From Cristatella mucedo (Eukaryota > Bryozoa > Phylactolaemata > Cristatellidae): a stretch of 64,000 nucleotides of DNA. The notes under the pieces are model-generated. The model was not told where the DNA came from, searched no databases, and saw nothing but the letters and a program-made list of their open reading frames with translations. Of the stretch, positions 13,081 through 24,250 are shown piece by piece. The DNA is taken from NCBI GenBank assembly GCA_009760855.2, contig WPIO01000004.1, forward strand, positions 14,277,501 through 14,341,500. The letters run 5' to 3'. Each line of letters begins with the position of its first letter. Position 1 is the first letter of the stretch. Both the position numbers and the translations under genes were made by a program.

Positions 13081-14000
13081 GGCGGCTGCTGGTGAGTGTG
13101 GCTCCTCGAAACCCCCCCCCCACCCACCCAAGTTCAGCGCTGCAGCGCAGAATCGAAGCGCCGAGCGAGAATCTTGTTCGCCTTTCGCCAACGACCTTTC
13201 ACTCCTGCGATCGACGGCGGTGGCGGCAGAGCTGCAGCTCTGCTGCAGCAGAGCTTTCGCGACGCAGCGTCGCTGCGTTCACCGGCCGGGCCGGCCTTTC
13301 GCTCAGCGACCGGCCAGCGAACGAGCTGCTGCCGTGCTGCGCTCGGTTACGTGGCGTTCAGGGATGGGCAACAGTTGCCCATGCTGCATCCAGCAGATCA
13401 GCGACGACGAAATCGCTTATCCAGTCGGAGGCCCCGTGCAGCGGGAGAGACTTGGGTGTTGAGGCTCGCAGCTGGTGGCCTCTGGGTGGCAAAAAGACCA
13501 CCGGCTGTGTGCCGCAGCCGCAGCCGCTTGCCACAAAGGCCACCGGCTGCTGTGTGCTTTAACCTTTTCTAAGCCGTTGGCTCGACTGGCAACTGCCGAG
13601 CGAGGGAGCGGTCTCGGCCAGCATATCGCAGATCTCTGCGGCGGCGTGGGAAGCTGCAGAGGCATCTGCATGCTACTCACCATACCGAAAATCGCTTGGC
13701 GATGACTGGGCGATATCTTTGCTGCAAGCAAGCGGGCAGGTGCGATTTCGCCGGCTAGACTGGCATCAGGCGAATGTATGGCTTTTGCCAAAGAAAAGCT
13801 ACGGCTGCACAGCGAAATTCTTCATCCGTAGCAGGATACTTCTGCGGTCACATCTGGCTCAGCACTCGGTTGATACGTCTGCCACGCTTCTTCCGGCCGA
13901 TGTGCCTGCTGGCTGGATTGCCTTGGATGGCAGATGAGCTCCGTTGAGCTCAGCCGGCCGACTCGCAGCTCTCGAGCTGCACCGTCCCAATCGTCTTGGC
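13080..14000. other. GC- and CpG-rich patch, possible promoter or first exon
   Basis: A local rise in GC and CpG opens long frames on both strands, so frame length is not informative. It resembles an animal CpG-rich promoter region. It holds the small candidate ORF at 13364-13462. Confidence 0.35.
13364..13462 (+). CDS. Small ORF with lipid-anchor-like N-terminus
   Basis: Thirty-two codons start MGNSCPCCIQQISDDEI. Gly2 followed by Cys5, Cys7 and Cys8 resembles N-myristoylation plus palmitoylation signals of membrane-anchored proteins. It lies in a GC-rich patch, and it could be the first coding exon of a longer gene (a GTGTTG occurs just before the stop) or chance. No family assigned. Confidence 0.25.
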   Translation: MGNSCPCCIQQISDDEIAYPVGGPVQRERLGC

Positions 14001-16807
14001 TTGTCCTCTCTGGACGGCAGTCGCACACCCACCACACAGCTTTCGAGCAAGAGCAAAATTTGTCTGCCGTGGCTTTAACTCAGGAGTAAGTTGCTTGAAA
14101 TCGACGATCCAGATCGAGTGTTTGAGTCATGCAGCAGGCCTGTCTTGCACTCTGCAAACTTCGAGCGATGGCCACTCGCTAAGGCTATTCCGTCGCATCG
14201 TCAGTGAGGCCTCTGAGTAAGCCACCCAGTGCTTTACCTTTACGACGTACCACGGCTTCATCTACATCGGCCGAAACGGAGGACTTTTTTTGCTGTGGCC
14301 GAGCAGGGCTGGCTAAACGAATTGATGACACTGGGTGGTCGTGTAATGTGCTCTGTCGATGGATATACCCGATGGTGAAGCGATCGCAAGATTCGGGCAA
14401 GAATAACCTTCGGGGACTGCAGGCCTGCATTTGGCAGGCTGCTGACCAGAAAGTGCTCAGGCACATGCACACAAGGGGGACAATCGCAAAATGACTGAGG
14501 GCGCACCATCCATTCAACATACTGCACTTTTTTAGGATCAACTATGTACAGGAGAGTGATGCAAGCCTAGCAAAAAGGTTCACATAGTTTTTCTGGGCAT
14601 GTCACATACCGAACAGGTAGTCCAGAAGGAGCAAAAGGGGTAAGGGGTTCATTGTTACAAATGCGGGTTTCGGATTGCACGTCCAGACCGAACAAGGCTG
14701 AAAACACAGCACTCGAAAATGTGCCAGTCTCAGTCGATGAACGACGAACACTGGTGACACCTGTCCAGGTTTAATGGCTCAAGGCTTGTGGGTTTACCAC
14801 TAATGCACGTAGGTATGCCAACAGTCGAAGGTACACGGCAGTGACGTGGAGTGCCCATAACTTAACATAACAAGTCCTTATCCTTAACGTAAACAAGTCA
14901 ATTTGACCGCAACGGAGGGTTACAGGCGTTCAGTTCAAAAGCGGCCATGACCTACACCAACGACTCCGAACCACAGAGCTCAAATCAGCTCAAATGCTTA
15001 GGCCAACTACTGAAACACAACTGACTGCCTATTGTACGGTGCCAGCTTTTATGCGGCTTCGTTCATAATCTGGCTGATTGAGCTGATGGCACCGTTTCAG
15101 CATCTCCAGTATTAGTTGCAGCTTTCTGAGTCGCCCAGCATTCTCCATAGAGCGCTGCGGTAAAGAAATCCAACTTAGCGGCCATCTTGGCTGGCTATAA
15201 CTCTGATGGCCACTCTTGAAGTGTCCTTATATAATGCACGTTCAATGCACAATAGCAGATAATAATTCTCGACATAGTTCTTGCCCTGTTTGCTGATATG
15301 GAGACGTGACTGAAATCAACCAGCTGCCTGGCCATGACCCTGGCAATGGCCCCCATAAGCTTCTCTTTCAACCATAAGCCGAGGTAAAAACACGCTTGTG
15401 ATAGAGTAGCAGTCATGGTCGCACGGCCCTTCCTCCATTAGGTCGTTTGCAGTCCCCTTCAAGCTGTCCTTTGAATCTTTTGTCCTTAGTCCGTCCAACA
15501 GCAAGCCGCCAAAGGTGGCACAATCTGTAGCTCCTGCAGCAAGGCTTTCGCTTAATGTAAGATTTTTTTAGATCTCATTTCGGGATTCAGTATGGCATGC
15601 ATTTTCACTTCATCGTACTAGGCGAGTTATAGCATTCATTCTGATAACCCGACTGACTCCATGCAGGCATAATTTCGTACGTTTGGGTGATTCATTCTCT
15701 TACGTTGCTCATGTGCATGACCGTCACTCACAACAAAGATCACAAACTCGATTAAATGTGCTCCTACAGCTGTATGTTTTCAACTCCTTTTATTACTAAG
15801 TCCTGCAATGTGACCGCGTGCATTTCTGTGTAGTCTACAATTAGCGTTTTCTTTGACATTAAAAGTAATCTGTGAATCGAAAAATGTAAGACTTTAGGTT
15901 TAGCTATCAGCAAAAACATCTTCCGTCTCCTTTCAGCTTAGTACTCCTCCCGATCTGCCCTCACTGATAGAATGCTATAGCACGGTCTCAGCCGATGTTC
16001 TGCATGAGTTTACTCCTCTGAATAAGCACACTTTATGCCCTCACCCAGTTGGTCAATTAATTTACATCAAAGGACTACCAAGCTTAAACTTGAGAAAGCA
16101 CAAACGTGATCAAGGCCTACTCTATTGATTGGCATTTGAGGATCAATATAGTTCTACCATTCGATCTTGGCGAAGGCCAAGCCTAGCTTCTATAAAACGT
16201 AACCGAATCACTCATGCACACAGTCCAAAATACTAATGTCGACCGTCACCCATCGCCTCTAACTGCTCCCAGGTTAGCACCTTAGCTAGTGATCCTTGTG
16301 GTGACATAGAAGATAGTTTCTCTATATTTTTGTCAACGGCATGAATGAGAGTAAAGAATCCACCAAAAGCAAAGATCCTTAGAACTCATCACCATAAGTT
16401 CCTAGCAGTACCTCGATGCCCACCTTTGAGATTGCCACTAAAGACCTCATCACGATGTTGATCTTCTAGTCGAAGAAGACTATTAGCCCTCTATATATCA
16501 TACTAACTGTTCCTTTTGAGAGGCATAGATTTGGTCCTGCCATGCATACATAATATAATAAATGTCCTTAGCATAAGGTCTTGTTCCTAAATCCTCAAGA
16601 AAGGCATTTGTTAGGCCACTCGTTGAGAAGGTAATAGACCAGACCAGGAAAACATCAGCAACTCACACCCAGTATCTCTACTGCGATTCATCCAGTTGAT
16701 ACAGCAACCGGTAGTGCCAGATCAGCTAAACTCATACTACAACTTCAAACCTGGCAAATGAGGTCTAGTTGGGTTTTACAGCTAATCCCTCGAAACAGTC
16801 AGCACTG
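14001..16807. other. No recognisable feature
   Basis: Mixed-composition sequence. Short open frames occur on both strands near 14.2-14.5 kb. I see no protein family, repeat tail or splice-bounded exon. Confidence 0.45.
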
Positions 16808-16962
16808 CCGAGCTGGTTTGGTCCAGCGGTCAAGGTGCTCGCCCCGACCAAGGTCTGACTGTGGTCGTGGGCTCGAGCCACGAGGCATATGTGAAGCGCC
16901 TGAATAGAGATTAAGTTCTCTTGGGGCGCTATATAAATGAATTATTTATTTATTTTATAGCA
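16808..16962 (+). mobile_element. tRNA-derived SINE
   Basis: The head resembles tRNA polymerase III promoter boxes: GGTCCAGCGG as an A-box-like part and GGGCTCGAGCC as a B-box-like part. The body ends with GAAGCGCCTGAATAGAGATT, AAGTTCTC and GGGCGCTATATAAAT plus a TTTA run, which is the tail of the local CR1-like LINEs. It is a non-autonomous retrotransposon that probably uses the LINE machinery through that tail. Confidence 0.8.
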
Positions 16963-17034
16963 CTGTTTCGAGTATATAAGGAATCATGAATACCTTATCA
17001 TGAGTCCTGACCTAAGTTGGTCAAGTTTCTCAGC

Positions 17035-17330
17035 TAGTTCTGCCGGATCTCTTCACAGCGTTTAATAGGTTGATCACAAAGTCCTCCCTGAGCGTATCTC
17101 ATCTTGCTTGGGCATCACTTGCACTTCTCTGCCGTGGTTTAGGCCATACGTCAGCGGAAGATTTTAGAGCATTGACTCCAACGTTCACCGTTGTTTCGGG
17201 GGGGGGGAGGGGCCGATAAAGTATGGGATACACCAGGGACCTGTTCTTGGTAACTTCTTTCATGCTATTTTTCCACTCAAACCGATGCGATCACCAAGCA
17301 CAATCTAGGCGTGAATTTTAGTTCATACGG
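17035..17330 (+). mobile_element. CR1-like LINE RT fragment (decayed)
   Basis: The frames recall the segment between the DH motif and the Y-DD box of CR1/L2 reverse transcriptases (HLAWASLALLC-like, then GIHQGPVLG-like). The same region is better preserved at 46430-46700. It is interrupted by a G homopolymer and stops. Confidence 0.5.
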
Positions 17331-17779
17331 CGCACAGCCGTATCTGTCCTTTTTCTAGAATTGCAGATATTTTACACTCAATAGTCAAATTTTCTTTCTT
17401 TGTGGAACATTAATTTGTTACTATTCCGAAACCATTATTTGAATATAAAATTTTAATTTAATTTAAAAATTTGAATGGCCACAATAGAAATAAATACATA
17501 AGCATTACCAAAATGCAAAGTAAAAAGCTTGGGTTGGCTGTAGACCCAATCCAGTCTGTGCTAAACAGCTTCCTATTATTCAGTCGGCTTTTGGTCTGCA
17601 AGCAATACAAAAATCAAGGTCGCACTTACGCCTTTGGATGGACGTGTGTAACATCTCTTTTGTATAATTAACCATCATTAGATGGTCAAAAGTGTTTTGC
17701 ATCTGGCCGAGCCAGCCGAGCTCTGTGCCAGCCAGAGCTACCCTGAAGCACAGGGTAGCTCTGGCTGTCTCTGCCCACG

Positions 17780-18015
17780 GTGGCTGTACTGCTCTGAGTT
17801 GTCTCTAGAAAACTCTCCTGCGTAACACCCATTTAGTCCTCGTGGCTTTGTGGAGTTACGCAGAGATCCACTACATTACATTATACCAAAGAGCGTCAGT
17901 TTGAGTACGGCCAGCTCTTACATTTACGTAATACATTGCATTTACATTACGTTTACGTTACATAACATCACACAACATTACATTACACAACATTACATTT
18001 ACATTAATACATTAC
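17780..18015 (+). mobile_element. 3' tail of the LINE-B family with TACAT-type pentamers
   Basis: The segment with CTGCGTAACACCCATTTAGTCC and GTGGAGTTACGCAGAG matches the 3' end of the long LINE at 36.75-39.10 kb. It continues into variable TTACAT/ACATT pentamers to about 18015. This is a severely 5'-truncated copy whose tail has expanded. Confidence 0.75.
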
Positions 18016-18189
18016 ATCTTAAATTTAGCTTACGTTTAAGTAATTATATTAAAAGTGAATTGACGCAAGGTTTGATGGGAAAGAAGAAGGGAGAATGGAA
18101 AGGCAAGCAGCAGCTACCGCCAGAAAGCAGGTGCTGCCACTGGTCGGCCAGCCGCCTGCCGGAGATCGAGGCTACCGAGGCTGAGTTCC

Positions 18190-18251
18190 GGCACACACTC
18201 ACTCACACACTCACACACGCACACACACACACACACACACTCACACACTCA

Positions 18252-18302
<51 letters not shown>
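18190..18302. repeat. (CA)n microsatellite
   Basis: A CA-dinucleotide tract with a few CTCA interruptions. The His/Thr-rich open frame crossing it is an artefact. Confidence 0.97.
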
Positions 18303-18719
18303 CCTAGTGCAGTCGGTACCCTCACCCTTCGGTTGGAGGGCAGCCCGATCGAATCGGCGCTGTTCTGGACGACCGCTTCCTGTCCACCCGCAGTCCTGTC
18401 GGACCTACGAGACCGAGTGGATGGAGGATGAGGGCGAGCAGCAGAGACTAGCAGGTCACGGCAGACCAGCTACCGCCACGTGCTCCAGATGGGAGACTGA
18501 GTAGTAGGAGGGGCACGAAGCCCCGCCCCCTCTAAAGCTGGCCGGGCTCGACCGTCCGGGATCGACGAGAGGCTACGTTGTACAACCCCATGCTAGCACC
18601 CGTGAAGACCGCGTACCTTTAGCAGGAAGTTCAACGCTTTAATCGCGTTTTGAGATATATTTTTGGTTTAGGGTTTAAGAATCAGGCCTTGGGGGTCTAG
18701 GGTGTAGGGTGTACGGCCG

Positions 18720-18841
18720 AGTAGTATGTAAATGAATGTCAGGGACCCTAGGGCACAACCATATTCACCTTTCTCACTACGTTCGAAAGATTCATCGAAT
18801 ATATGTTCCTAGTGTCCCTGACCTTCATTTACATACTACTT
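18720..18841. repeat. Left-end inverted repeat, arms about 33 bp
   Basis: The arm starting AGTAGTATGTAAATGAATGT at 18720 is nearly the reverse complement of the arm ending TTCATTTACATACTACT at about 18840, with about two mismatches and a loop of about 55 bp. It lies at the edge of the viral element. It may be a terminal hairpin, a collapsed pair of terminal repeats, or a rearrangement scar. Confidence 0.75.
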
Positions 18842-18880
18842 ACTGCAGGGGTTGTATATTATAGTAAACATTTCTATTAA
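18770..18880 (+). pseudogene. Displaced copy of the 3' part of the terminal-repeat gene
   Basis: It encodes FTFLTTFERFIEYM and a hydrophobic run (FLVSLTFIYILLTAGVVYY) up to TAA. The same segment forms the C-terminal part of the right-end gene (FTFLTTIERFIEYV). At the left end it lies upstream of, not downstream of, the terminal-repeat gene. That suggests a truncated tandem copy or a rearranged terminus. The hydrophobic run is long enough for one membrane helix. Confidence 0.65.
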
Positions 18881-18923
18881 TGAAAGCAACTAGAAAATGT
18901 TTTAAACAATATTGTTTGCCGTA

Positions 18924-18930
18924 ATATAGA
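18924..18930 (+). promoter_or_regulatory. ATATAGA start-proximal motif
   Basis: ATATAGA ends three bases before the ATG of the left terminal-repeat gene. It is a partial copy of the element-wide palindrome TCTATATAGA. Confidence 0.5.
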
Positions 18931-18933
18931 AAG

Positions 18934-19424
18934 ATGCAGCAAAACGACGAGTTTATGCGGCGAAAGGGTGAGAATTTTGCAGAGCGAGCAGAAAGAGTGT
19001 GAGGAGAAGTAATGACAAGGACGAGCCTTCTGCCAAAATATCCTTTTTCTCAAGCAGCATTAGATTAAATGATATAGAGTCTAACGCAAATAGAAAAGAA
19101 AGACGTAGCTCCTACAAAGAAGATTAGCAAGAAGTTTAAAGGATGGTCTTACGAAAGGGAAGCGTTACGTGTGTCGCGTATAAATTAGAGTGGATGGTTT
19201 TTAGGTAAGTCTTCTTCCGACGGTAAGTTTAGGGATATCGAATATGTCGGATTAGATAATAGCGAAGCTGACTTTGATGTGCTCTATGAAAGAACAGGTT
19301 TTGACTTGGCAAGAGCGATACGAGAATTTGTGAAAATCATGAGTAATTTAATGATAACGCTTGTTATTGCACCCATTCTTGTCGATGAAAAAGTGAGTAT
19401 AATTACCAATATTTTTCTGGTGTA
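18934..19424 (+). pseudogene. Left terminal-repeat gene, unknown function
   Basis: One frame of about 160 codons runs from ATG to TAA with four in-frame stops (TGA, TAA, TAG, TAG). It is collinear with the right-end gene at 45292-45915; shared stretches include LPKYPFSQA, KKDVAPTKKISKK and SGWFLGKSSSDGKFRD. After GTGAGT near 19393 it diverges from the right copy. I do not recognise the family. Its position inside both termini is like genes carried in long terminal repeats of other large elements. Confidence 0.65.
18954..19402 (+). repeat. Left terminal inverted repeat
   Basis: About 450 bp that match 45470-45920 in inverted orientation with about 85-90 percent identity by eye. Similarity starts near GCGAAAGGGTGAGAA and stops after GATGAAAAAGTGAGTA. 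Confidence 0.8.
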
Positions 19425-21634
19425 ATGAACAGTAAGATAAACAGAATCTCTGATATAGATGGAGCAATAAGAGCGAAGTTTGAAGCTTTTAGGAAACGAG
19501 TTGAGGAGTGGACAGAAAAGGGTTCTAGTTGGAGAACGATTGGCATAAACAGCATTTATGCAAGGTTTACTTACTTTAGACACAGATTTGGTGGGAGTTA
19601 TTTACCAACGCGATATAGGTGGGAGAAGAAACGGTCTACTTTGACTATTAAGAATGAGTCGGACAACTTTTGTGCTTTGTGGTGTGTACTGAGATTTCTT
19701 CGCCCAAGGGAACACCATCAAGAATCAATCGCCGATTTGAATTTGGCTCTTACAGAGCGGTACACGCATCTCTTTCCAAAGTTGCGAGATTTGTTCAACA
19801 CGTACAATAATGTTCATGGTGATACTTTGGCCGTTGATGATATTCCAAAATTGTCAGAGTTATTCAAAGTAAGTATAAACTTTTATGAGTACGAAGGAAG
19901 CAGTCTATCCGCACTTCTTCTTGTTGAAGAAAAAGAGAAACCTCTTGATCTTTTGCTCTATATCAATAAAGAAAAGACCAACCGTCATTATGTCACCACA
20001 AAAAACTTTAATGGTTTGTGTAGGAGTCCCAAAGGGAATGGCACGCAATTAACTTGTAAGCGTTGTTTAAGTCGGTTTTATTCGCAGAATAAATTATATG
20101 AACACTTTGATGCATGCAGGAGAGGAAACGATGGCTAAACGAGGGTAAGGATGCCGCGCGCAACAGATAGAAAGGATGGGACTGGGCACTTACGTTATTT
20201 CAGGGAATATTCAAAAACACAATGGTGCCCATTTGTTGCTTATGCAGATTTTGAAAGTTTTTTTATCAGCAGTTAGGGATAATGACAAAGAAGATAAATG
20301 AATACCAAAAAGAGCTTTTCAAAGACATATTCCTTATGCTCCATCTTATGTTGTAATAGATTATGATGAAACAATTAGGAAATTTGAGATTTTTACTGAG
20401 AAAAGTAATGTTAGAGATTTGCTTGACAATTTATTAAGCGAAATAGAAAAAATAGAGCGTGATTTAAAAGTCCTTTGCTCAAAGCTAAGCTAAGTTTGAC
20501 TGTAGCACAATGACAGACGGAGACCAAGAGGAATTTGATTGTGCCAACATTTGTCACATTGATAGTTTAGAGCTTATAAATGATAAAGTTATAAATCATT
20601 GTCACTTAACGGGAAAATATCGCGGCGCTGCTCATACACATTTTAATCTAAATGTAAGGGTAGCTCCAGAATTTTTTTTAATGCCTGTCTTTACACTTAA
20701 TCTAAAAAGTTACGATGCTCATTTATTAGTGCAAGAATTCCATGGACAAAGATTAAACAAAGGAGTCGAATGCAAACAATATGAAAAAATATATAAGTGT
20801 TGACATTGGCTCAATAATTTTCAGAGATATTTTGCACGTATTAATCAAAGGGTTAGCAGAACTTGTTAAAAATTTCTCCAGATCCGGAAATACCCTTGAA
20901 ATAACTGGGAGCCATTTTTTTCAATGCTAGATGATGGAGAATTTGGACTTCAATCTGAAAAAGGAATCTTTCCAAATGAACATGTTGACTCTTTTAGTAA
21001 GTTAAAAGAAACATCGCTTCCTTGCAAAGAGAAGTTCTTCAGTAAATTGAAAGATGCTGGAGTATCAGACGAAGATTACTATAGAGCACAGAAATTTTGG
21101 GAATTAATGAAAAAATAGATCCCTCGAAGAATATATATTGATGAAATGCAGCAAAATTTATTTATAAATGAATGTTTTACTTTTAGCCGATGTTTTTCTT
21201 AACATTTTAGGAGGATTTCAAAGAGAATCGATGGACTTGACCCTGCTAATTTCGTTACTGCTCCCGGCCTTACTTGAAGCGCCGGGTTAAGATTTTCCAT
21301 AGTAAAATCGGACCTCCTTATAAATTTTGAGCATTTTGAGTTTTTCGAAAGTAATATTCTTGGTGGTATTATTCAAAAACCATGTAGGCACATACAAGCA
21401 AATAATGAATGTTCTTCTAATTTTGATGAAAGTAAGGCCAAGCGTTGGTTACTCTATCAAGATGCAAATTCTCCTTATGCTACCACAATGTGTGAACCTC
21501 TGCCAAAAGGAGATTTTCATTTCTTAAATCAAAGACATGTTTCATCTTTTAATAAAAAGAAGATACTTTATCTTTCACCAACGGCATATACTGTTTTTTC
21601 TTTTGAAGTAGATATCAATTGATGTATCCTGATT

Positions 21635-21855
21635 CACATAACATAACATAACATAACATAACATAACATAACATAACATAACATAACATAACATAACATA
21701 ACATAACATAACATAACATAACATAACATAACATAACATAACATAACATAACATAACATAACATAACATAACATAACATAACATAACATAACATAACATA
21801 ACATAACATAACATAACATAACATAACATAACATAACATAACATAACATAACATA
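21635..21855. repeat. (ACATA)n array, about 44 units
   Basis: An almost pure pentanucleotide array lies inside the polymerase pseudogene, between EVD and SDYPLLP coding parts. It resembles the TACAT-type pentamers at LINE-B 3' ends, but no LINE body is attached. It produces three spurious MLCYV frames on the minus strand. Confidence 0.97.
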
Positions 21856-22065
21856 GCAAGTTTTCTGACTATCCTCTTCTCCCAATATAAAGATCCGTTT
21901 CTACTAAGGAATATTCATCCTATTAAGCAAAAACGCTTGTTCGAGAAGGAAAGAAATTGTCGGATTATGAAAGTAAGATAGAGAAATTAATAGTAGATTA
22001 AAAACCACGCGAGCGATATGCCCTCCACTATCGCAATTTGAAATTTGCTTTAGAGAAGGGTTATA

Positions 22066-22870
22066 ATAATAATAATAATAATGTACTTGATAAAGCGCCC
22101 TCAGAGAACTTAATCTCTTTCTAGGCGCTTTACATTTGCTGCAAAGGGAAATGCAATTGAATGATAAGTAAAATCATGCTTGAAAAACAAACAAAATGAA
22201 TAACATGGTTAGGGGTGACATGCACAGGGTCAGCATGCACATGTGGTTAGTGGCAGCATGCACAGTGTCAGCACGCATAAGCACGTGAAGGACGAATCAC
22301 AGGGATCCACTAAATGCTGTCCTAAATAGGTGTGTTTTTAAGTTCCTTTTAGATGTGGTCAGGTCAGGGGATGTTCTGACGCAGGTCGGGAGGGAGTTCC
22401 AGGCTTTGGGAGCATACGAACTAAATGCACGGTCTCCAAAGGATTTAAGGTTTGTACGAGGTATTGGTAGACTGTTGGATTCCAAAAAGCGGGTGGTACG
22501 ATGCTTGGCCTGATGGGGGAGTATGTCGGAGAGATAGGCTGGAGCCATAGAATGAAGGGACCTAAAAGTGAGCGACAAAACCTTGAAGTCAACTCGTTGC
22601 TTGACTGGTAGCCAGTGCAGGTCGGCGAGAAGTGGAGTAATGTGGCAACTGCGACGCTCACGACAGACAAGCCTAGCTGCAGAGTTTTGCACCAGCTGCA
22701 ATCGCCTGATCGCACATGCTGGTAGGCCAGTAAGCAGTGAGTTGCAGAAGTCGAGACGAGATGTCACGAATGCATGGACCAACTTAGACGTGGTTTCCTT
22801 ATCTAAACAAGCCCGAATTTTAGCAATGTTATGAAGCTGAAAATAGGCAGATTTGACTGTGGAGCTGCCC
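22066..22870 (-). mobile_element. CR1-like LINE (family 1), 5'-truncated, in polymerase
   Basis: On the minus strand about 190 codons encode the C-terminal part of a CR1/L2 reverse transcriptase (LDFCNSLLTGLPACAIRRLQ; DLHWLPVKQR; PKAWNSLP). Then come a 3' UTR and the tail AAAGCGCCTAGAAAGAGATT with a (TTA)n end. The frame is intact, so the copy is young. It splits the polymerase coding sequence between FALEKGL and SQSTWLKEY segments. Confidence 0.9.
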
Positions 22871-23961
22871 TTCATAGGATACATCATAGGTTTATGAGTT
22901 TTTCTCAATCAACTTGGTTGAAAGAATATATATATATAGAACAACATAGAAAAGAGGAAGGAAGCGAAGGGTGATTTCGAAAATTAGTATTACAAACTAA
23001 AGAATAATTCTTTCTTTAGAAAAACAATGGAAAACGTTCGTGAAAAAGTCAACACAATATTATTTGATCTGAAATATGAAAGATATTGCTTAATCTTCAA
23101 AGAGGGTACTTAGTTTTAGGTTTAAGGACAGTAGGATATTAAACCAAGACTTAATTGGAATAGAAACAAGCAAATCAGAAGTGATGTTAAATGAGTCAAT
23201 TTACCTCGGTTTCACTATTCTAGAAATATCAAAACTGATTACGCAAGAATATTATTATGGAACATTGAAGGAATATTAGGATGATAAATTAACACTTGCA
23301 TATACAGATACAGGTTCTCTTTTAATCAAGGTAGAAACAGATAATATGTATAGTGACTTCTTAGACTACCTGTATTACCTGGATCTATCAGGATACCATC
23401 CCAATCAGGAAATTTTTAATGCCGATGGATTGGATGGATGTAATGAAAAAGATTAAGGGCAGCATTGGCAAGTTTAAGGATCAGATAGCAGAGAAATTTA
23501 CTATTGATTCTTCTGCAAAAGATTTTATAAGATGTAAGGATGGTGAGATGAAAGGGAAATCTACTGTTTTGGATGAATGAGTTTTCCTTAGACCAAAGTT
23601 CTATTCTGTACAAATGGCAGTAAAAGCATAAGATGGAATTAGTGTTAAATTTTCTGCTAAGAGAGCAAAGGGAAAAAAAGAAAATAGTAAAAAAATATTT
23701 GATGCATGAGCATTATCTTGAATGTTTAAAAACGGGAGAAGACAAACAATTTGATCAAACTAGATTGCACTCGTTTAATCACACATTTTTACTATGACTC
23801 AGAAATTTATCTGCATTTGAGTCAAAGCACTATTGGCTTAACTGCAGCATTCATATTTACGCCTATGGAAATTAAAGAATGGCGAAGGCAATCAAAGAAA
23901 ATATAGATCCAGGCTTCTGTGAATCATGGAAAGTTTAATTTGAAAGAAAAATATTTTCCTT

Positions 23962-24237
23962 AGCATAGAAGAAACGGCTGATATTCTTCGTGATGAGCCA
24001 CAAGGACTCTTTGCAACAGTAGTAAAACAAGAACTTGAGAAACAACTTCCAGCTGAGGAAGTAATATCAGAGGAGCTAGCATCGAAAGTTGATTTTGATT
24101 CTGATGATCCAGATTGCGATCACAACAACGAATCTGAATCCGATGCTGATTATGAAGACGATAATGAATACTGCTCTGACGATGTTTTTGATTCTGAGTC
24201 TTATGTTGGAGCTATTAGCGAATCAGAAACTGAATAA
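23962..24237 (+). CDS. Acidic small ORF, unknown
   Basis: About 91 codons are open up to TAA, with no ATG near the start; the frame follows the polymerase C-terminus. The second half is strongly acidic (FDSDDPDCD, SESDADYEDDNEYCSDDVF). It could be the polymerase tail in another frame, or a separate small acidic protein. No family recognised. Confidence 0.4.
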   Translation, partial: SIEETADILRDEPQGLFATVVKQELEKQLPAEEVISEELASKVDFDSDDPDCDHNNESESDADYEDDNEYCSDDVFDSESYVGAISESETE

Positions 24238-24250
24238 AAAAATTATTATG

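Larger units (their letters stand above)
19425..23930 (+). pseudogene. Protein-primed family B DNA polymerase (Polinton type), broken
   Basis: This would copy the viral genome from a protein primer. In order: N-terminal region with FEAFRKRVEEWTEKGS and a C2-H-C-like finger (CKRCLSRFYSQNKLYEHFDAC, 20055-20120); exonuclease motif I ADFES (about 20250); HCHLTGKYRGAAH (20600); exonuclease II-like NLKSYDAHL (20700); a YQDANSPYA motif A region (21460); SDYPLLP (21865); the NNSFFRKTMENVR motif B region (22995); YTDTGSL motif C (23310); and a C-terminal RPKFYS segment. The second catalytic Asp of motif C is Gly, and motif B lacks its usual Gly. Stops and frameshifts are frequent. It is interrupted by an ACATA array (21635-21855) and a LINE (22066-22870). 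Confidence 0.88.

Noticed and set aside
13092-13572. Two overlapping 156-158 codon frames
   Set aside because: The GC-rich patch opens frames on both strands. Composition is not protein-like and no splice or family support exists.
21575-21885. Three minus-strand frames of MLCYV repeats
   Set aside because: They are translations of the ACATA array and have no protein meaning.
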